Below the pieces are notes generated by a model, which saw only the letters and a list, made by a program, of their open reading frames with translations, did not search any database and was not told where the DNA came from. 64,000 nt of DNA, from assembly GCA_028023455.1 (NCBI GenBank), contig JAQFVV010000022.1, positions 9,441,100 through 9,505,099 of the forward strand, read 5' to 3'. Both the position numbers and the translations under genes were made by a program. Below are positions 10,451-21,824 of this stretch, in pieces (positions within the stretch are counted from its first letter, which is position 1; every line of letters begins with the position of its first letter). This stretch comes from Epiperipatus broadwayi. Lineage: Eukaryota > Onychophora > Udeonychophora > Euonychophora > Peripatidae.

Positions 10451-11849
10451 TTTTATTTTTTTGTAAATAACAATATAGGAACCCATGTTACCTTGTTCTT
10501 AAGGGTGATTCTATTATTTCTAATTATAAAAAAGCAAAGAGGATAGACAAAATTGCAGTGATAAAAGTATGAAGTATCATTATTATTCATTACAACAAAA
10601 CTACTTTCAAGAATTTTTTGCATCTCCGATTCCAGTTTTAAAAATGTAATTGTCAAAAGTGTGTGATTTTATAATATCAAGTATTATTACAATGGTGTTT
10701 GTGGGATGTTTTTGGTAGTAGAAAAATGTAAAAAACATTTATTGACATGCTCCTAGCTCCAAAAGTTTTATTTGAGGAAACATGGACTCTGATTGCATTG
10801 AAGGAATGATTGCTGGTAAAACGCTTTGTTTCTTCTGTCTAAGATATTGCTGAAAGTGATTTTGTTAATAATCAGAAGTTCAGATCCTTAAGTTATCAAA
10901 ATGTATAGTTTTTAATTGAACTCATCAGATTTAGCATAAATACCTAAGCTTTCATAGTTGTAGTGATTTTTCCAATGGTGATCTGATTAAACTCTAGATT
11001 GACTAAGTGACTCTTGGTAGTGTGAGGCAATTTGTCTAGGTGAGTTGGGTGAGCTTAATTAGCCTACTTGTGTGCTAACAGGAGACCAGGTATTCAGTTT
11101 TACCTCTTGCCCAGAATAATACTATCTTAGATTTATTTATTACCATGTAATTCTTCTTTATGTTTATAATTCTAACTTTCCTTTTCAATTTACCATGTAC
11201 ACATAACTGTCACTGTAAACATTGTACTTGTTTAATAAATATTGGGGGGGGGGACATTTCTTGACAAAAAATGTAATTTATCTAATCAACTTGATAAAGT
11301 TTGTAATATTATCTGAAAATATCTAATTGTTTATAGAATTTTATTCATGTTTTACATATCAGGTATAACTATTAGTATACAAATTCTGTTTCATTTTAAA
11401 TGAAAACGACTCTTAATTGGTTAAGAACTATTAATGTTGAATTTTAAAGTGATGACAACATGTGCTAAAGAAATGAAATGAACTAAAAATGGTATTAAAT
11501 GGAGTTGTGTATTAGTTCCAACTTTGTCTTTATTTTTATAACAGTAGTATTTGGAACAATTTATAGTAGTTTGGTAAAGCAGAAATAAAGATGCAATATA
11601 TTGTAATGATCATGTTTTAATTTGAACTGACAAAAAAAAAAAAAACAATAAAACTTTTCTTTTGACTTCTATATTTACAATACTTGATGATTTGCAATTA
11701 TTCTGTTTCAAAATATCTATGTTTTAAACACCACCTATAAATGCTTTTGTTATAATTAATGTTAAAAACATTGAGCGTTCATCAGCAGCTATGGATTTGG
11801 ATAGTTTTCAGTTTGAGAATTTAGATTAGTTGCTGTCTGGTGTAGAGTG
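10451..11849. other. AT-rich DNA with a possible 3' UTR relic
   Basis: No gene. Positions about 11090-11250 are slightly richer in C and end with TTAATAAATATT and a G run, resembling a retroelement 3' end, but no coding domain precedes it. Confidence 0.35.
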
Positions 11850-11910
11850 ATGGCTGAATGATAGACTCTGAAGCTTAAGATACAGAGATGCTGGTTCAAG
11901 ATCTGTCAGT
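11850..11910 (+). other. tRNA-like relic
   Basis: GATGGCTGAATGATAGAC resembles a box A and GCTGGTTCAAGATC a box B about 35 bp later. There is no complete cloverleaf, so it is probably the head of an old SINE. Downstream, about 11970-12010 reads DQFKYFGSFL in one frame, as in some LINE reverse transcriptases, so a LINE relic may overlap. Confidence 0.3.
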
Positions 11911-12477
11911 TACAGTTTTAAACTTTATATAATTTCTGAGCAATAAACCATTGATTGTTATTATTGTGGATCAGTTTAAATATTTTGGTAGCTTTTTAGA
12001 TAAAATGGCTGAGTCAGATGTTTAACTGCGTGAATTTGCAAGTTAATAGATATTTAATTTAATGATATAACTGCTTCAAATAAGTTAGTTATATGTAGGT
12101 CATAATTATCATAGGAATTTAGCTATATATAGAACATGATGTTTATAGAAAGTAAACATGGGCTTCCTATCAGTGTACCAGCATTGAAAACTTATAATTT
12201 GAGGATGCTGCTTAAAATTATGAAAATATAACTATGTTTTTCAATTATTGGAATGTGAAGTTACATGTTCAATGTATGTGGCTTATGAAATGGACAATGA
12301 AAAAAAAAACACTTTGGCATGAATATGATAGTATGGGATGTGATGATCTAAAAACACTAAACAGATTTGATATTACTTTGTTTTATTGGGAAAATAAAAT
12401 ACAATGAAAATCTAATTTAGATGATATGTTGAAGTTTATTAGCAAAGATTTAATGCACAAGAAATTAACAGGCAGCA

Positions 12478-12577
12478 TTTCTTCCAAAGCATAAGCTTGT
12501 GGTTAAGACCTGTAGAGGTCCCTACCTTCGCATTTTCATGTGCATATTCTTAAGGTTTACAGCCTTAGTAAATATTA
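12478..12577 (+). repeat. Repeat D, about 100 bp
   Basis: Shares GTTAAGACCTGTAGAGGTCC and CTACCTTCGCATTT with 57186-57283 (minus) and 59233-59336 (plus). Contains the hairpin GACCT/AGGTC around GTAG. No A/B box pair is convincing; class unknown. Confidence 0.65.
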
Positions 12578-12773
12578 CTTAATAAAGTCAGAAAAACATG
12601 CTAGAGAACTAGAATGGGATATGCTTAGACATATTTATGTTTTACAATTGGGCTGGAACAGTCATCGCAACTCACTTTTAATTTCTTGATTTTATCTTTT
12701 CAGACTGGTTCTTTGTGCATTTTGTGATTTTGTAACTTTTATTGAGTTAATAAATCAAATAATATAATATTTG

Positions 12774-13293
12774 GATTTTTATATTGGACTATTTCCATCA
12801 TCTAATATGTGTGTTGAATGTCTTTAGAAAAATTTAACTTTATTTAAATATTCCAAATACATTCAGCTGTTAGTAACAGCACATCAAACAAGTTAGTAAA
12901 TGCACAACATTTCAAGAGGTATTATTTGCTCCTCTTCTTTAGATGTTGCTGGCCTGACCAGTGAGTACTAGCATGGGATTTGAACCTAGACTCTTAGATT
13001 CTTGAGTATTGAATTTTAAGGTAATGCTGTAACCAACTGAGCCATCAAGGTTCAAATTTCATGCTAGTACTGTTACTGGTCAGGCCAGCAATATCTGAAG
13101 AAGAGGGTAGAATAATACCTCTTGAAACATTGTGCATATAGTATCCTGTTTGATGTGATATTACTAACAGTTGAATGTATTTGGAATATTTAAATAAAGT
13201 AAATTTCTCTGAAGACATTCAATACTCATATTAGATGATGGAAATAATCCAATATAAAAATACAAGTAAAACACCATCATCATAAACCTTCAG
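12774..13293. repeat. Family C inverted repeat with tRNA-like centre
   Basis: Arms 12774-12995 and 13040-13262 are reverse complements; the unit extends to 13293 on the right. The centre, read on minus (about 12966-13052), has box-A-like GATGGCTCAGTTGGTTAC and box-B-like AGGTTCAAATCCC. The body has a stem AGAGG/CCTCT after CTGAAGA and before GAAAC, and ends with GGAATATTTAAATAAAG. Single units occur at 14299-14575 (minus) and 15338-15576 (plus). Confidence 0.75.
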
Positions 13294-13735
13294 AAATACA
13301 CAAAATAATATAATAGTTTGTAAAAAAAAAACTATAATAATTATATCACTAAATACAATAGTTAAAACCAATACTAATATTAAATATAACTATAATACAT
13401 TAAGGTTGTATTTAATTTTTTAAATATTTTCTCTGAGTATAAAATGGTATTAGCATTACCTTTAATTTAATGTAAGACTTATATATATATAATCATTTCT
13501 ATAGACTAACTAAATAAAATTTTGAAAGAAAATAGTTTTTGAAATCTAATACATATATAAATACATCTGTTGTTTTTTTAAGCAAAAATATATGACTATT
13601 TCCACATATATTTAAGGGTTCACAAAAATATATTTCAATTTATGAATTTATTTAGCAAAACAAATAAAATGAATGGTATTGTCAAAAATTTTTTTTCCAA
13701 TATAGACTTACAAAACAGATTTTTTATAGCTATTA

Positions 13736-13856
13736 ATTTTTTTCCCCCATATGTCATAGCATCGGCCGGGAGGCGAACCCGCAATAACCATATGCAACCA
13801 ACTGCATGCTTGCAAGGCAGCTGTGCTGACATCTTGGCTAACAATGCTTGACATTA
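13736..13856 (-). mobile_element. tRNA-derived SINE S, subfamily 1
   Basis: The minus strand carries A box TTAGCCAAGATGTCAGC and B box GGGTTCGCCTCCC, ending GCTATGACATATG. Target duplication ATTAATTTTTTT lies on both sides (about 13734-13745 and 13853-13864). Confidence 0.85.
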
Positions 13857-14298
13857 ATTTTTTTAATTAAAAATTAGTTTTATAAATAAACTGTATATAT
13901 ATAAACATGGAAATATCATGGCATCTAATAATACTATTTGTCTGATTCACATTAAATCAAAAGTGGAAACCATTTTTAGTTTATTACTCTAGGTTATATA
14001 ATACTAAGACAGATAAATATGTATTCTATACATTGATTTATTATCAATATTAAACCACTACCTTCTTGGCAGAACTTGGGTGTTATTTACAACATGATTT
14101 TAATATATATGTATCTTCAAATTTTTCTTAAATTTTGCCTATATACTATGTTTTTGTCAAAGAATTATTAAAAATTGAAAAAAGCAGAATAATAAATAAC
14201 ATTAAGGAATGATAGTAAATCTTTTTCATATATAAATATCAATGTCACATTAAAAAAAATTATATCAATTTATATTTACTTAAATTAATGTTTTCCTG

Positions 14299-14575
14299 AA
14301 GGTTTATGATGATGTTATTTTAGTTGTATTTATATATTGGATTATTTCCATCATCTAATATAAGAATTGAAGGTCTTTAGGATAAATTAACTTTATTTAA
14401 ATATTTCAAATACATTCAACTACTAGTAATAACGTACAGGTTAGTATATGTACAATGTTTTGAGAGGTATTATTCTCCTCTCTTCTTCAGGTATCACTGT
14501 TCTGACTAATGATAGTACTAGCATAGAAATCAAACCTGAATCCTTAGATTCTTAAAAATTGAGTTTTAAGGGAAT
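14299..14575 (-). repeat. Family C unit, single copy
   Basis: Matches the right arm of 12774-13293, including CATCATCTAATATAAG, the paired GAGAGG/CCTCTC segment and the box B. On minus its hammerhead-like part has CUGAAGA, one extra A, stem II of six pairs, AAA in place of GAA, then stem III AC/GU around AUU and an A. It abuts the Penelope-like relic. Confidence 0.7.
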
Positions 14576-14589
14576 CCACACATACAGAA

Positions 14590-15210
14590 AAATATTTAGC
14601 ATATATATCCAATCAAAACAGAAACACAGAACATGGAGTTGAACTACCATTATGGACAAAGCAAAAGAAGTTTGATCAGAAAGCAATGATTTCAAAGAAA
14701 AAGATTATATAGAACAAACTCTTATGAAAAATGATTATCCATCAGTTGTTATTAAGAAAACCTTAAATAGACAACAAAATGAACCATCAAAAGAAAAACA
14801 ATTATTGGTACTGTAGTCCAACCATACATACCAAAGATAGCAGACAAATTAAGGGAAATCTGAAATCAATTTAACATCAAAACAGCTTTCCAGAGCCATA
14901 CCACAGTAAGGAATTCTACCATCTACAAATCCTAAACTTGAATTACTGAAAAGCAAAAACTGCATCTATAAAATATGTGAATGTGGAACAATGTATATTG
15001 ATGAAACTAGCCACCCCATTGACAAGTGATTGCAAAAACACAAACTGATGATTAGAAGAGAGAAAACAGATGTGTCTAAGGTAGTAGACCATGTATATAC
15101 CAATGAACATATATTTAACTGGGAAAATATAAAAATATTAGATAGAGAAGAAAAGATGCAAAGAAGAAAATTTAAAGAAGTTGCTCACATAACAATAGCA
15201 GACAACTGAA
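14590..15210 (+). pseudogene. Penelope-like element, C-terminal GIY-YIG endonuclease relic
   Basis: Joining short in-frame pieces across stops gives the C-terminal region of a Penelope-like retroelement. About 14971-15030 reads CECGTMYIDETSHPID, matching the family's cysteine-containing strand and GxxYIGET motif with Gly changed to Asp. Then come QKHKLMIRREKTD and VDHVYTNEHIFNWENIKILD, matching the family's K/R-x-HK stretch, conserved H...H segment, and W...hhD motif. Upstream pieces (about 14735-14880) match the linker after the reverse transcriptase, which is itself absent. Several stops make it inactive. Family C units lie on both sides in opposite orientation, as the terminal repeats of Penelope-like elements often do. 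The domain match is good; the role of family C is inference. Confidence 0.75.
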
Positions 15211-15337
15211 TAAGTCAACCTAGTGTCACTACACATAATGTATAAAAACTATTAATCATCTTTCCTCTTAAGAAAAAATTAAGAAATCAGGAAAAACCTC
15301 ATAGATAAGTATATTAAATTTCTACTGACTGTTGTCT

Positions 15338-15576
15338 TTGGCAGAATGGCTCAGATGGTTAGACTTTCACCATATTCAAGAATCTAAGGGTCCAGATTCA
15401 ATTCCCATGCTTGTTTGGTCACTGGTCAGGCCAGCAAACTTGAAAAAGAGAGGAGAATAATACCTCTCAAAACATTGTGCATATACTAACCTGTGTGTTA
15501 TTACTAATAGTTGAATGTATTTGGAATATTTAAATAAAGTTAAATTTTTTAAAAGATTCAATACTTATATTAGTTC
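15338..15576 (+). mobile_element. Family C SINE-like unit with tRNA-like head
   Basis: Starts with box-A-like AATGGCTCAGATGGTTAGAC and box-B-like CAGATTCAATTCCC. The body follows with GGTCAGGCCAGCAAAC, the paired GAGAGG/CCTCTC segment and GGAATATTTAAATAAAG. It is the clearest full-length unit of family C. The core corresponding to CUGAAGA has decayed to TTGAAAA. Confidence 0.65.
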
Positions 15577-15577
15577 A

Positions 15578-15640
15578 ACCACTACTTGTTTGCAAGGCGG
15601 CTGTGATGACCTCTCAGCTATCAACACTTGACAAAGGGAA
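15578..15640 (-). mobile_element. SINE S fragment
   Basis: Holds only the 5' part of subfamily 1 on the minus strand (ATAGCTGAGAGGTCATCAC and GCCTTGCAAACAAG). The box B end is missing, and it abuts the family C unit. Confidence 0.7.
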
Positions 15641-16379
15641 AACTACTTTTAACTTGTTACTCTAGATTATATAAGAATGGGAAGTCAGATATAAATACTG
15701 TATATATGCTAAAATTTGAAATATAACAATTTGCTTGAATTTTCATAAGTAACTAAGATTCTCCCACAAATAATTATGATATTACTTTAAAAATTTTCAT
15801 AGACTAAATTTTAGATATAAACATTGAAGTATAATAAAATTTCTCTCTATAATAATCTACATAAAACTTCAATTATGATGTAACAAGTCAAACAACCAAT
15901 TAAAATGTTCAATGTAAACTTAAATCAGACCAGCTATCATTTTTTTCACTTTTGGCTTAATGTGGATCAGACTAATATTAGTAGTAGTAGTAGTATTAAA
16001 TTATGTTATTTCAATTCACTTTGCCAGTTTTAATTGGTATTGACAGGGTTATATCATAGATTAAATTTAGTTTAGAATGTTACATGGAAAAATTCTCTTA
16101 TATTTGAATGTTTTTATTTATAGAGTTTATGGAAATTTTTAAATTAATATAAATATAATGATAAACAATACTTTATATTAAATTTATGTAAAATCAAGTG
16201 ATAATTTCAAAATAGTATCAATGAATAATTTAACTACTCTCTAGCTTCCCTTTTCAATAACTTTTACTGTAAGAAAGTGTTTCTCATTATTATTATTATT
16301 ATTTTTGTGGAGAATTAATTAGAAATACAATTGGAAGATTGATCTTAAACCAGCTTATATATTTAAAGCAAAAAATTAT
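15641..16379. other. AT-rich DNA, nothing recognised
   Basis: Short TAG/TTA trinucleotide runs near 15979 and 16286 only. Confidence 0.5.
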
Positions 16380-17700
16380 TAAATGTAGTAGCTAGAGGGT
16401 AATTCAATAATTAGTTAACAATATTTGAAAATTATCATTTGATTTTATATATTTTAATATAAAGTAATATTTGTCAATACATATTTAACATTTGTATGTG
16501 TACAGAATTTTGAAAGTGAATTAAATATATGTATTCTGTAGGCTTAAATCTCAATCATTGCAAAATCAATTAGCATTAAATATTTAGGCTGATTTTAACA
16601 TACCTTCTTTTAGATATTAATATATTTCTAGTTTAATTATTTTTAAAAGATCATGGAAACATTGTAAGACAATAGTTAGAAAGCAGTTCAATTATTAATA
16701 AATACTATTTGGAAATTATCAGTTGCATTGTTTGTCATTGCATATTTGACATTTGTCTATTTGTTTACAGAGTTTTGAAAATGAATAAAATATTTTTACT
16801 CTTTAAATTCAAACATCAGTCATTTCAAAATTAGTTTGTATTAAACATGTAAGCTGAATTGAAATGTACTTCTCTAGCTGTTATTGTTCTAGTCAATTCT
16901 CTATAAAAAGATCAAAGAATGCAATAGGAAATGATATTTATTTTATAAAGTGCAGACGGTATTGAAATTAAACTGAGAGACTGCAAACCTCTCAAGCGCT
17001 TATGACTATAAACAGCCAATCAGATCGTAAACACTGAGACAGAGAATTTAACAAGAAAAGAGTGGTTCCACCCTCTTCTTTACTTGTCTTTCTATATATC
17101 CAAGCCAGTCTAAAGTACTTAGATCTGAAAACGTGAATCTTAAATATCTTCACACTCAACTAACTGAGTTCAAATTACAAACATGCAGCATAAAATCTTT
17201 CGATTTACTATGCAGTAGTTTTTCGATGTTATAACTGGTTTGCAGTCTCTCAGCTTAATTTCAATACCACCTGCGCTTTATAAAATAAATATTATTTACA
17301 TACGTTGTTGCAAGTTATAACATCAAAAAACTACTGCATAGTAAATCGAAAGATTTCACGCTGTACGTTTGTAATTTGAACTCAGTGAGTTGAGTGTGAA
17401 GATATTTAAGATTCACTCTTTCAGATCTAAGTACTTTAGACTGGCTTGGATATATAGAAAGACAAGTAAAGAAGAGAGTGGAACCACTCTTTTCTTGTTA
17501 AATTCTCTGTCTCAGTGTTTACGATCTGATTGGTTGTTTATAGTCATAAGCGCTTGAGAGGTTTGCAGTCTCTCAGTTTAATTTCAATAGGAAATGATAT
17601 ATTTCCTATTCTAAATTATTGATCACAACACCTAAATATCAGTTCAATTATTAATGAATAGTATCTAAAAATTATCATTTGACTTTGTATATATGATAAA
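16380..17700. repeat. Degenerate tandem repeat, about 285-bp unit, split by element F
   Basis: Units begin near 16385, 16674 and 17635, sharing TTCAATTATTAAT, AAATTATCA and TTTGACATTTGT-like segments. Element F (16938-17584) lies between units 2 and 3. Confidence 0.55.
16938..17584. mobile_element. Foldback element F with 16-bp target duplication
   Basis: Flanked by exact 16-bp copies CAATAGGAAATGATAT (16922-16937 and 17585-17600). The interior is a palindrome of about 300-bp arms with CTCTCAAGCGCTTATGACTA, ACAAGTAAAGAAGAG and ATCGAAAGATTT, and a short centre near 17270-17310. The first 26 bp (TTATTTTATAAAGTGC) recur inverted in the centre, so the element looks like two units head to head, one truncated. 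A 16-bp duplication fits retrotransposition better than cut-and-paste. Related copies: 40385-41060 and 59060-59225. Confidence 0.8.
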
Positions 17701-18117
17701 GCAGAAATTAATATTCTTTACGATAATTAAGTGCCTGATATTGAGAATTAACAGTAACCCCCCCCCCCCCTCATTTTAGTCTCTAACATTAATAGTTAGA
17801 TTCCAATTTACCTACTAAAAATAAATGGCTAAATATATTAAGGGTAGGTTGTCTATCTGCAAGAAAAATATTAAAATTGTTTGAAATCTCCCGAAATTTT
17901 TTTTTACCTGAATTCAACCCTCAAATCATGAAACAAGCTGATGAGTTAAACACAGTGGCGTGAGTTTTTTTCAGTGAAAAGAAATCTGTGCATATGGAAA
18001 CACTTGGTTTTTAATGGTGATGATTTACCATTATGCATGATTTTCTTAAATGCAATTTGTGTCATCATTTGTTATTTAAAGATACATTCATTATCATCAT
18101 TAGAGTAGGATGATATA
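17701..18117. other. AT-rich DNA; poly-C run
   Basis: A C run of about 13 lies at 17758-17770. No gene seen. Confidence 0.5.
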
Positions 18118-18217
18118 CATTTTTTTTTCTCATGTGTCTAAGCATCGGCCGGGAAGCGAACCTGTGACAACTGCTTGTAAGCTGGCTGTACTGATCACTC
18201 AGCCACCAACGCTTGTT
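18118..18217 (-). mobile_element. tRNA-derived SINE S, subfamily 2
   Basis: The minus strand shows GGTGGCTGAGTGATCAG (box A), AGGTTCGCTTCCC (box B) and GCTTAGACACATGAG, with an A tract. Confidence 0.8.
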
Positions 18218-19529
18218 TCACACAAAAATAACACAAGCACCAAAAATATTTGAAAGCTAGGAGTATTTGTATTATAGAGTTTTTAATCTCTTTGTTGCTA
18301 CCCAAACCAAGTTATCTATTTTTGACTGTGAACTCAAAATTCTAATCAGTTTTACATAAAAATAATTCTGCTTGATCACAATGTCCAAGGGACTGTTTGA
18401 AGTCGTATAGATTGATTTCAACAAGCGATTTTAAAATTTGCTTCTAACATTTTTTGTCAATATACATTGTGTATATTAAATGCTTCTTGCTTTATATAAT
18501 TTCTTTTGATTATGTTTATTTTTATACACACTGTAACAAATTTGATATTTTATGCTTTATTTCGGGAAGGGGAGGAATTACCCATGATTTAATTTGATTG
18601 TCTTTGTGATTAGAAATAAAGAACCAATTGTTTCATTTAATTAATTCTTCATTTTTACTACAATTTTATACTCACTTTATGAATTTGATTTATTGAACTA
18701 CTGTAGGGATGGAATTGATAATTAACGTCATTCTATTTATTGCTTCATTTTAGATGTAGCCAAAAAATAAAATGAAACAAATCCTTTGAAGACTGGCAAG
18801 CAAAGATAAATCTCTGTCATTATTTTCCACCTCTTTGACGGTTATTGTATACTGATTCACTGGGGATAGAAATTCTTAATAAAGCTTTTAGTATTTTCAC
18901 ATTTTTCATGTAATATAATTGTTACTGTCCATTGAAAAATTGTGTCTGCCAATTTAAAAAATTTCTGACATCAAGGCATTATGACAAACCACTAACTTTT
19001 CCCCCATTATCTTTATATATATTATGATTATTGATTTATACTAAATTATGAACACTTAATATGCTATAATAATTTTTATTATGCGTTAATAAAAAATAAT
19101 ACCAAGTCAGCCCACTTTAGCCAACTAATATTTGTCAGTAAATGGATATCCAACTATTATTAACTAGAGGGAAAATGTCCATAACTAATCTGATGTGGGC
19201 CAATGTGTGTCTGTATGCTGACTCTAATAATTATAATATAGTTGTGAGTGAAGGGGGGGGTCATATTTTTTCAGAAGCTGAAATCATGGTCTGTTTACCT
19301 TTTTTAATGACAGACTGCATCTGATAATAATCGAGTAATTGCGTAATTATAGTGTTATTGGAGTAGAGCTTCATTAGACTCATAAAATTTTTCTAGGTAA
19401 CATTATTATCACTGTTATTAAACAATGATTTTCTGCAAGGACAAAAAAGAGTATTCTTGTACTTTCACAAATTTTTACTGCATGTTATATATATATAATT
19501 TTGATGTATTTTGTCACATTTTTCATTAA
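18218..19529. other. AT-rich DNA, no gene recognised
   Basis: A 60-codon frame at 19142-19324 has no recognisable motif and normal local composition. Nothing else seen. Confidence 0.45.
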
Positions 19530-19632
19530 AAGTCAAGCATTGGTGGTCGAGAGGTCAGCGACAGCTGCTTTAGCAGTTGTCCCGGGTTAGCGGGTTCGCT
19601 TCCCGGCTGATGCTATGACACATGAGAAAAAA
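19530..19632 (+). mobile_element. tRNA-derived SINE S, subfamily 2
   Basis: A box TGGTCGAGAGGTCAGCG, B box GCGGGTTCGCTTCCC, end GATGCTATGACACATG plus an A tract. It is one of the best preserved copies. Confidence 0.85.
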
Positions 19633-20567
19633 AAAAGTTTCACATTTGCCATTTAAGACTTTATTATATATTCTTTTGATCTTTTAATCTACATTTTTTA
19701 TTACTATTATTTAATGGTAAATAAGCTTGGATTTGATTATCTTTCTGTGTCTAGAAGCAAAGAGTTATAAAATTTATTTTATCTAATTTAGTTGTATTTA
19801 ACATTGGTGTTTTTTTAAATTTATTGTTTGATACTGAGAATTGGCTCTTTTATCACCATAGAGTCATTGAAAATTTTTCATTTAAGAATGCTTCTTAAAA
19901 TTGAGAAAATGTGATCTTATGACTATCTTAGTCATGTGATCTTAAGATCATATGACCATCTTGGTCAGCATAATCAAACATCCTATGACAGTAGCAGAGT
20001 TAATTGGAGCAAGTTTTTATGGAGCTGGCAGACTATTTATTTTATAAAGATACACTGTTATCATCAAAAATATTAAATGAAGTTTAAATATAATGAAAAG
20101 CTACAATCAGACAAGGTGAAGAAAGAATAACACAGGAAGCTATAATTAGGAAACCAAGAACTATAAGAAGTAATGCTGATGAAATTTTTTACATAAAGAA
20201 ATTATATGTAGAAGTTGAAGACAGCATCCTAAGATGTTAGATAGGCTAAATATGAAATGTGTGAATAAATTTGTAGTTGATGAATTAGTTTGTATAGTCA
20301 TAATCCCTTTTTTTATTTGAAACTGTGATTGTTGTACTCACTTATAGATGATTCTGAATGATGATGATGATGATGATGATAGACATCTAATATACATTTA
20401 TATATTTTATGTATTAACTTAAAATTTTTTGTGGTGTTCTATATATAAATATTGAAATATAATGATATTTTTTTTATATAACAATCTAGATAAAATTTGA
20501 GCTATAATATAATTTGGTAACAATCAATTAAAACTAACTGAAACTGTGCAGTATAATAATAACAATA
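19633..20567. other. AT-rich DNA; GAT microsatellite
   Basis: (GAT) run near 20356-20380. No gene seen. Confidence 0.5.
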
Positions 20568-20684
20568 GATTAAACAAGACAAAACTCTCTCCATACAGTA
20601 GTGCCACCCTGTGCCAATCAGAGTAATCAATGGATGCCAGAAAGCTTGTGCATAAAATCCCATCTAGTGCCTACTCATCCAATA

Positions 20685-20726
20685 TCTCCAGACTAGTTTC
20701 TGGCTTGCGGCCTTCATCAGTGAGGA
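20685..20726 (-). ncRNA. Hammerhead ribozyme motif, family A
   Basis: CUGAUGA core, stem II GGC/GCC around CGCAA with an A-A base mismatch, GAA, ACUAGU and cleavage-site C. Stem I UCCUCA/UGGAGA has one mismatch. Confidence 0.6.
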
Positions 20727-20866
20727 GCTATTGAGCTTAGATTGAAAATATTATTGTGTTTTCAATTTCATTCTCATAGTTTTGTAGTTAAGTAGAGATA
20801 AAAGGTGGCTTCTGGAGGGTTGCATTAGATCCTAAGATCTAGGTGCAGTGCTCTCAGATCCAAGGC

Positions 20867-20908
20867 TCCTCACTGACAAAGGCCACAAGCCAGAAACTAG
20901 TCTGGGGA
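20867..20908 (+). ncRNA. Hammerhead motif, family A, core mutated
   Basis: Same layout, but the core reads CUGACAA (G8 changed to A), predicted to abolish cleavage. Stem I UCCUCA/UGGGGA, ACUAGU and cleavage-site C are kept. Confidence 0.6.
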
Positions 20909-21030
20909 TATTGGATGAGTAGGCACTAGATGGAATTTTATGCACAAGCCTTCTGGCATCCATTGATTACTCTGATTGGCACAGGGTGGCACTACTGTAT
21001 GGAGAGAGTTTTGCCTTGTTTAATAACAAT

Positions 21031-21824
21031 TATGTGCTAGTATAAGAGATGGTGATCATGTGATGTTTAGTGGTTTAATAACAATAGATGTGATATAGTC
21101 ATAACAATAGTATTTATTTATTTGTTTAAACTACTTTTGGTTTAATGTGATTTAGGCAAATGTTATTGTTATTACTAGGTTATGTGATTTGCCAAAATGT
21201 TATGTTAATGATAATCTTACCAAAATCTCAACCAGCTCATCATTTCAATGCAGTTAAATTCTATTAATATTTAGCAATTCTGTGAACAAACATGTGAAAG
21301 ATTCCTATAATATGCACATTTGAAGATTATTAATTTATCAATTTTATTATACTATATTCAACCAAATACACCCATTCAAAATTAAACCACTAACCAAAAT
21401 CAATTAAAAAAATTCTTTAGCAATAGTTTCTCTACCATTAGTAGTGAATTTTTAATTTCATTTTGATTAATGATTTAATTGTGATTTTTTTTATACTCGT
21501 TTTATTATATTAGAATTTTTTTTTGTCATTTAATATTTTATACCTATATAAATATCATTAAAAACCAGTCAACACTTCGACAATCCCAGTATCAATAACA
21601 ATCAACAATTTCAAACTGTTGTCAAGGTAACCTCCTTTTAACAATAAGGGTGGAATCACCCTTAATAATGGTCTAATATACTTATATAGACACTAAATAT
21701 TGCAACTTGACCACAGAGATTGAAAATATTGATACAAAGAAGTTTAAATAAACCTCTTTAAACGGGTAAATAAAACCTATTCTGAATGCAGATTAATATA
21801 TAAACTGCAATTATAAATTTCAAA
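21031..21824. repeat. AT-rich DNA with repeat H
   Basis: Positions 21565-21660 share ACCAGTCAACAC, ATCAATAACAATCAACAAT and GTCAAGG-AACCTCC with 41800-41890 and 51888-52035. Each is followed by a short palindrome of CCTTTTAACAATAAAGG type. Class unknown. The rest shows nothing. Confidence 0.55.

Larger units (their letters stand above)
20568..21030. repeat. Family A palindrome with two opposed hammerheads
   Basis: Arms 20568-20733 and 20867-21030 are reverse complements (ATACAGTAGTGCCACCCTGTG at one end). The loop of about 130 bp holds sequence that in the 1-456 unit lies between 281 and 420. Each arm carries a hammerhead motif on the opposite strand, so a transcript from either strand contains one. 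Confidence 0.8.

Noticed and set aside
12774-13262. Family C as a true hammerhead
   Set aside because: The extra A after CUGAAGA, G at the cleavage-site position in two of three units and no pairing stem I make it only hammerhead-like.
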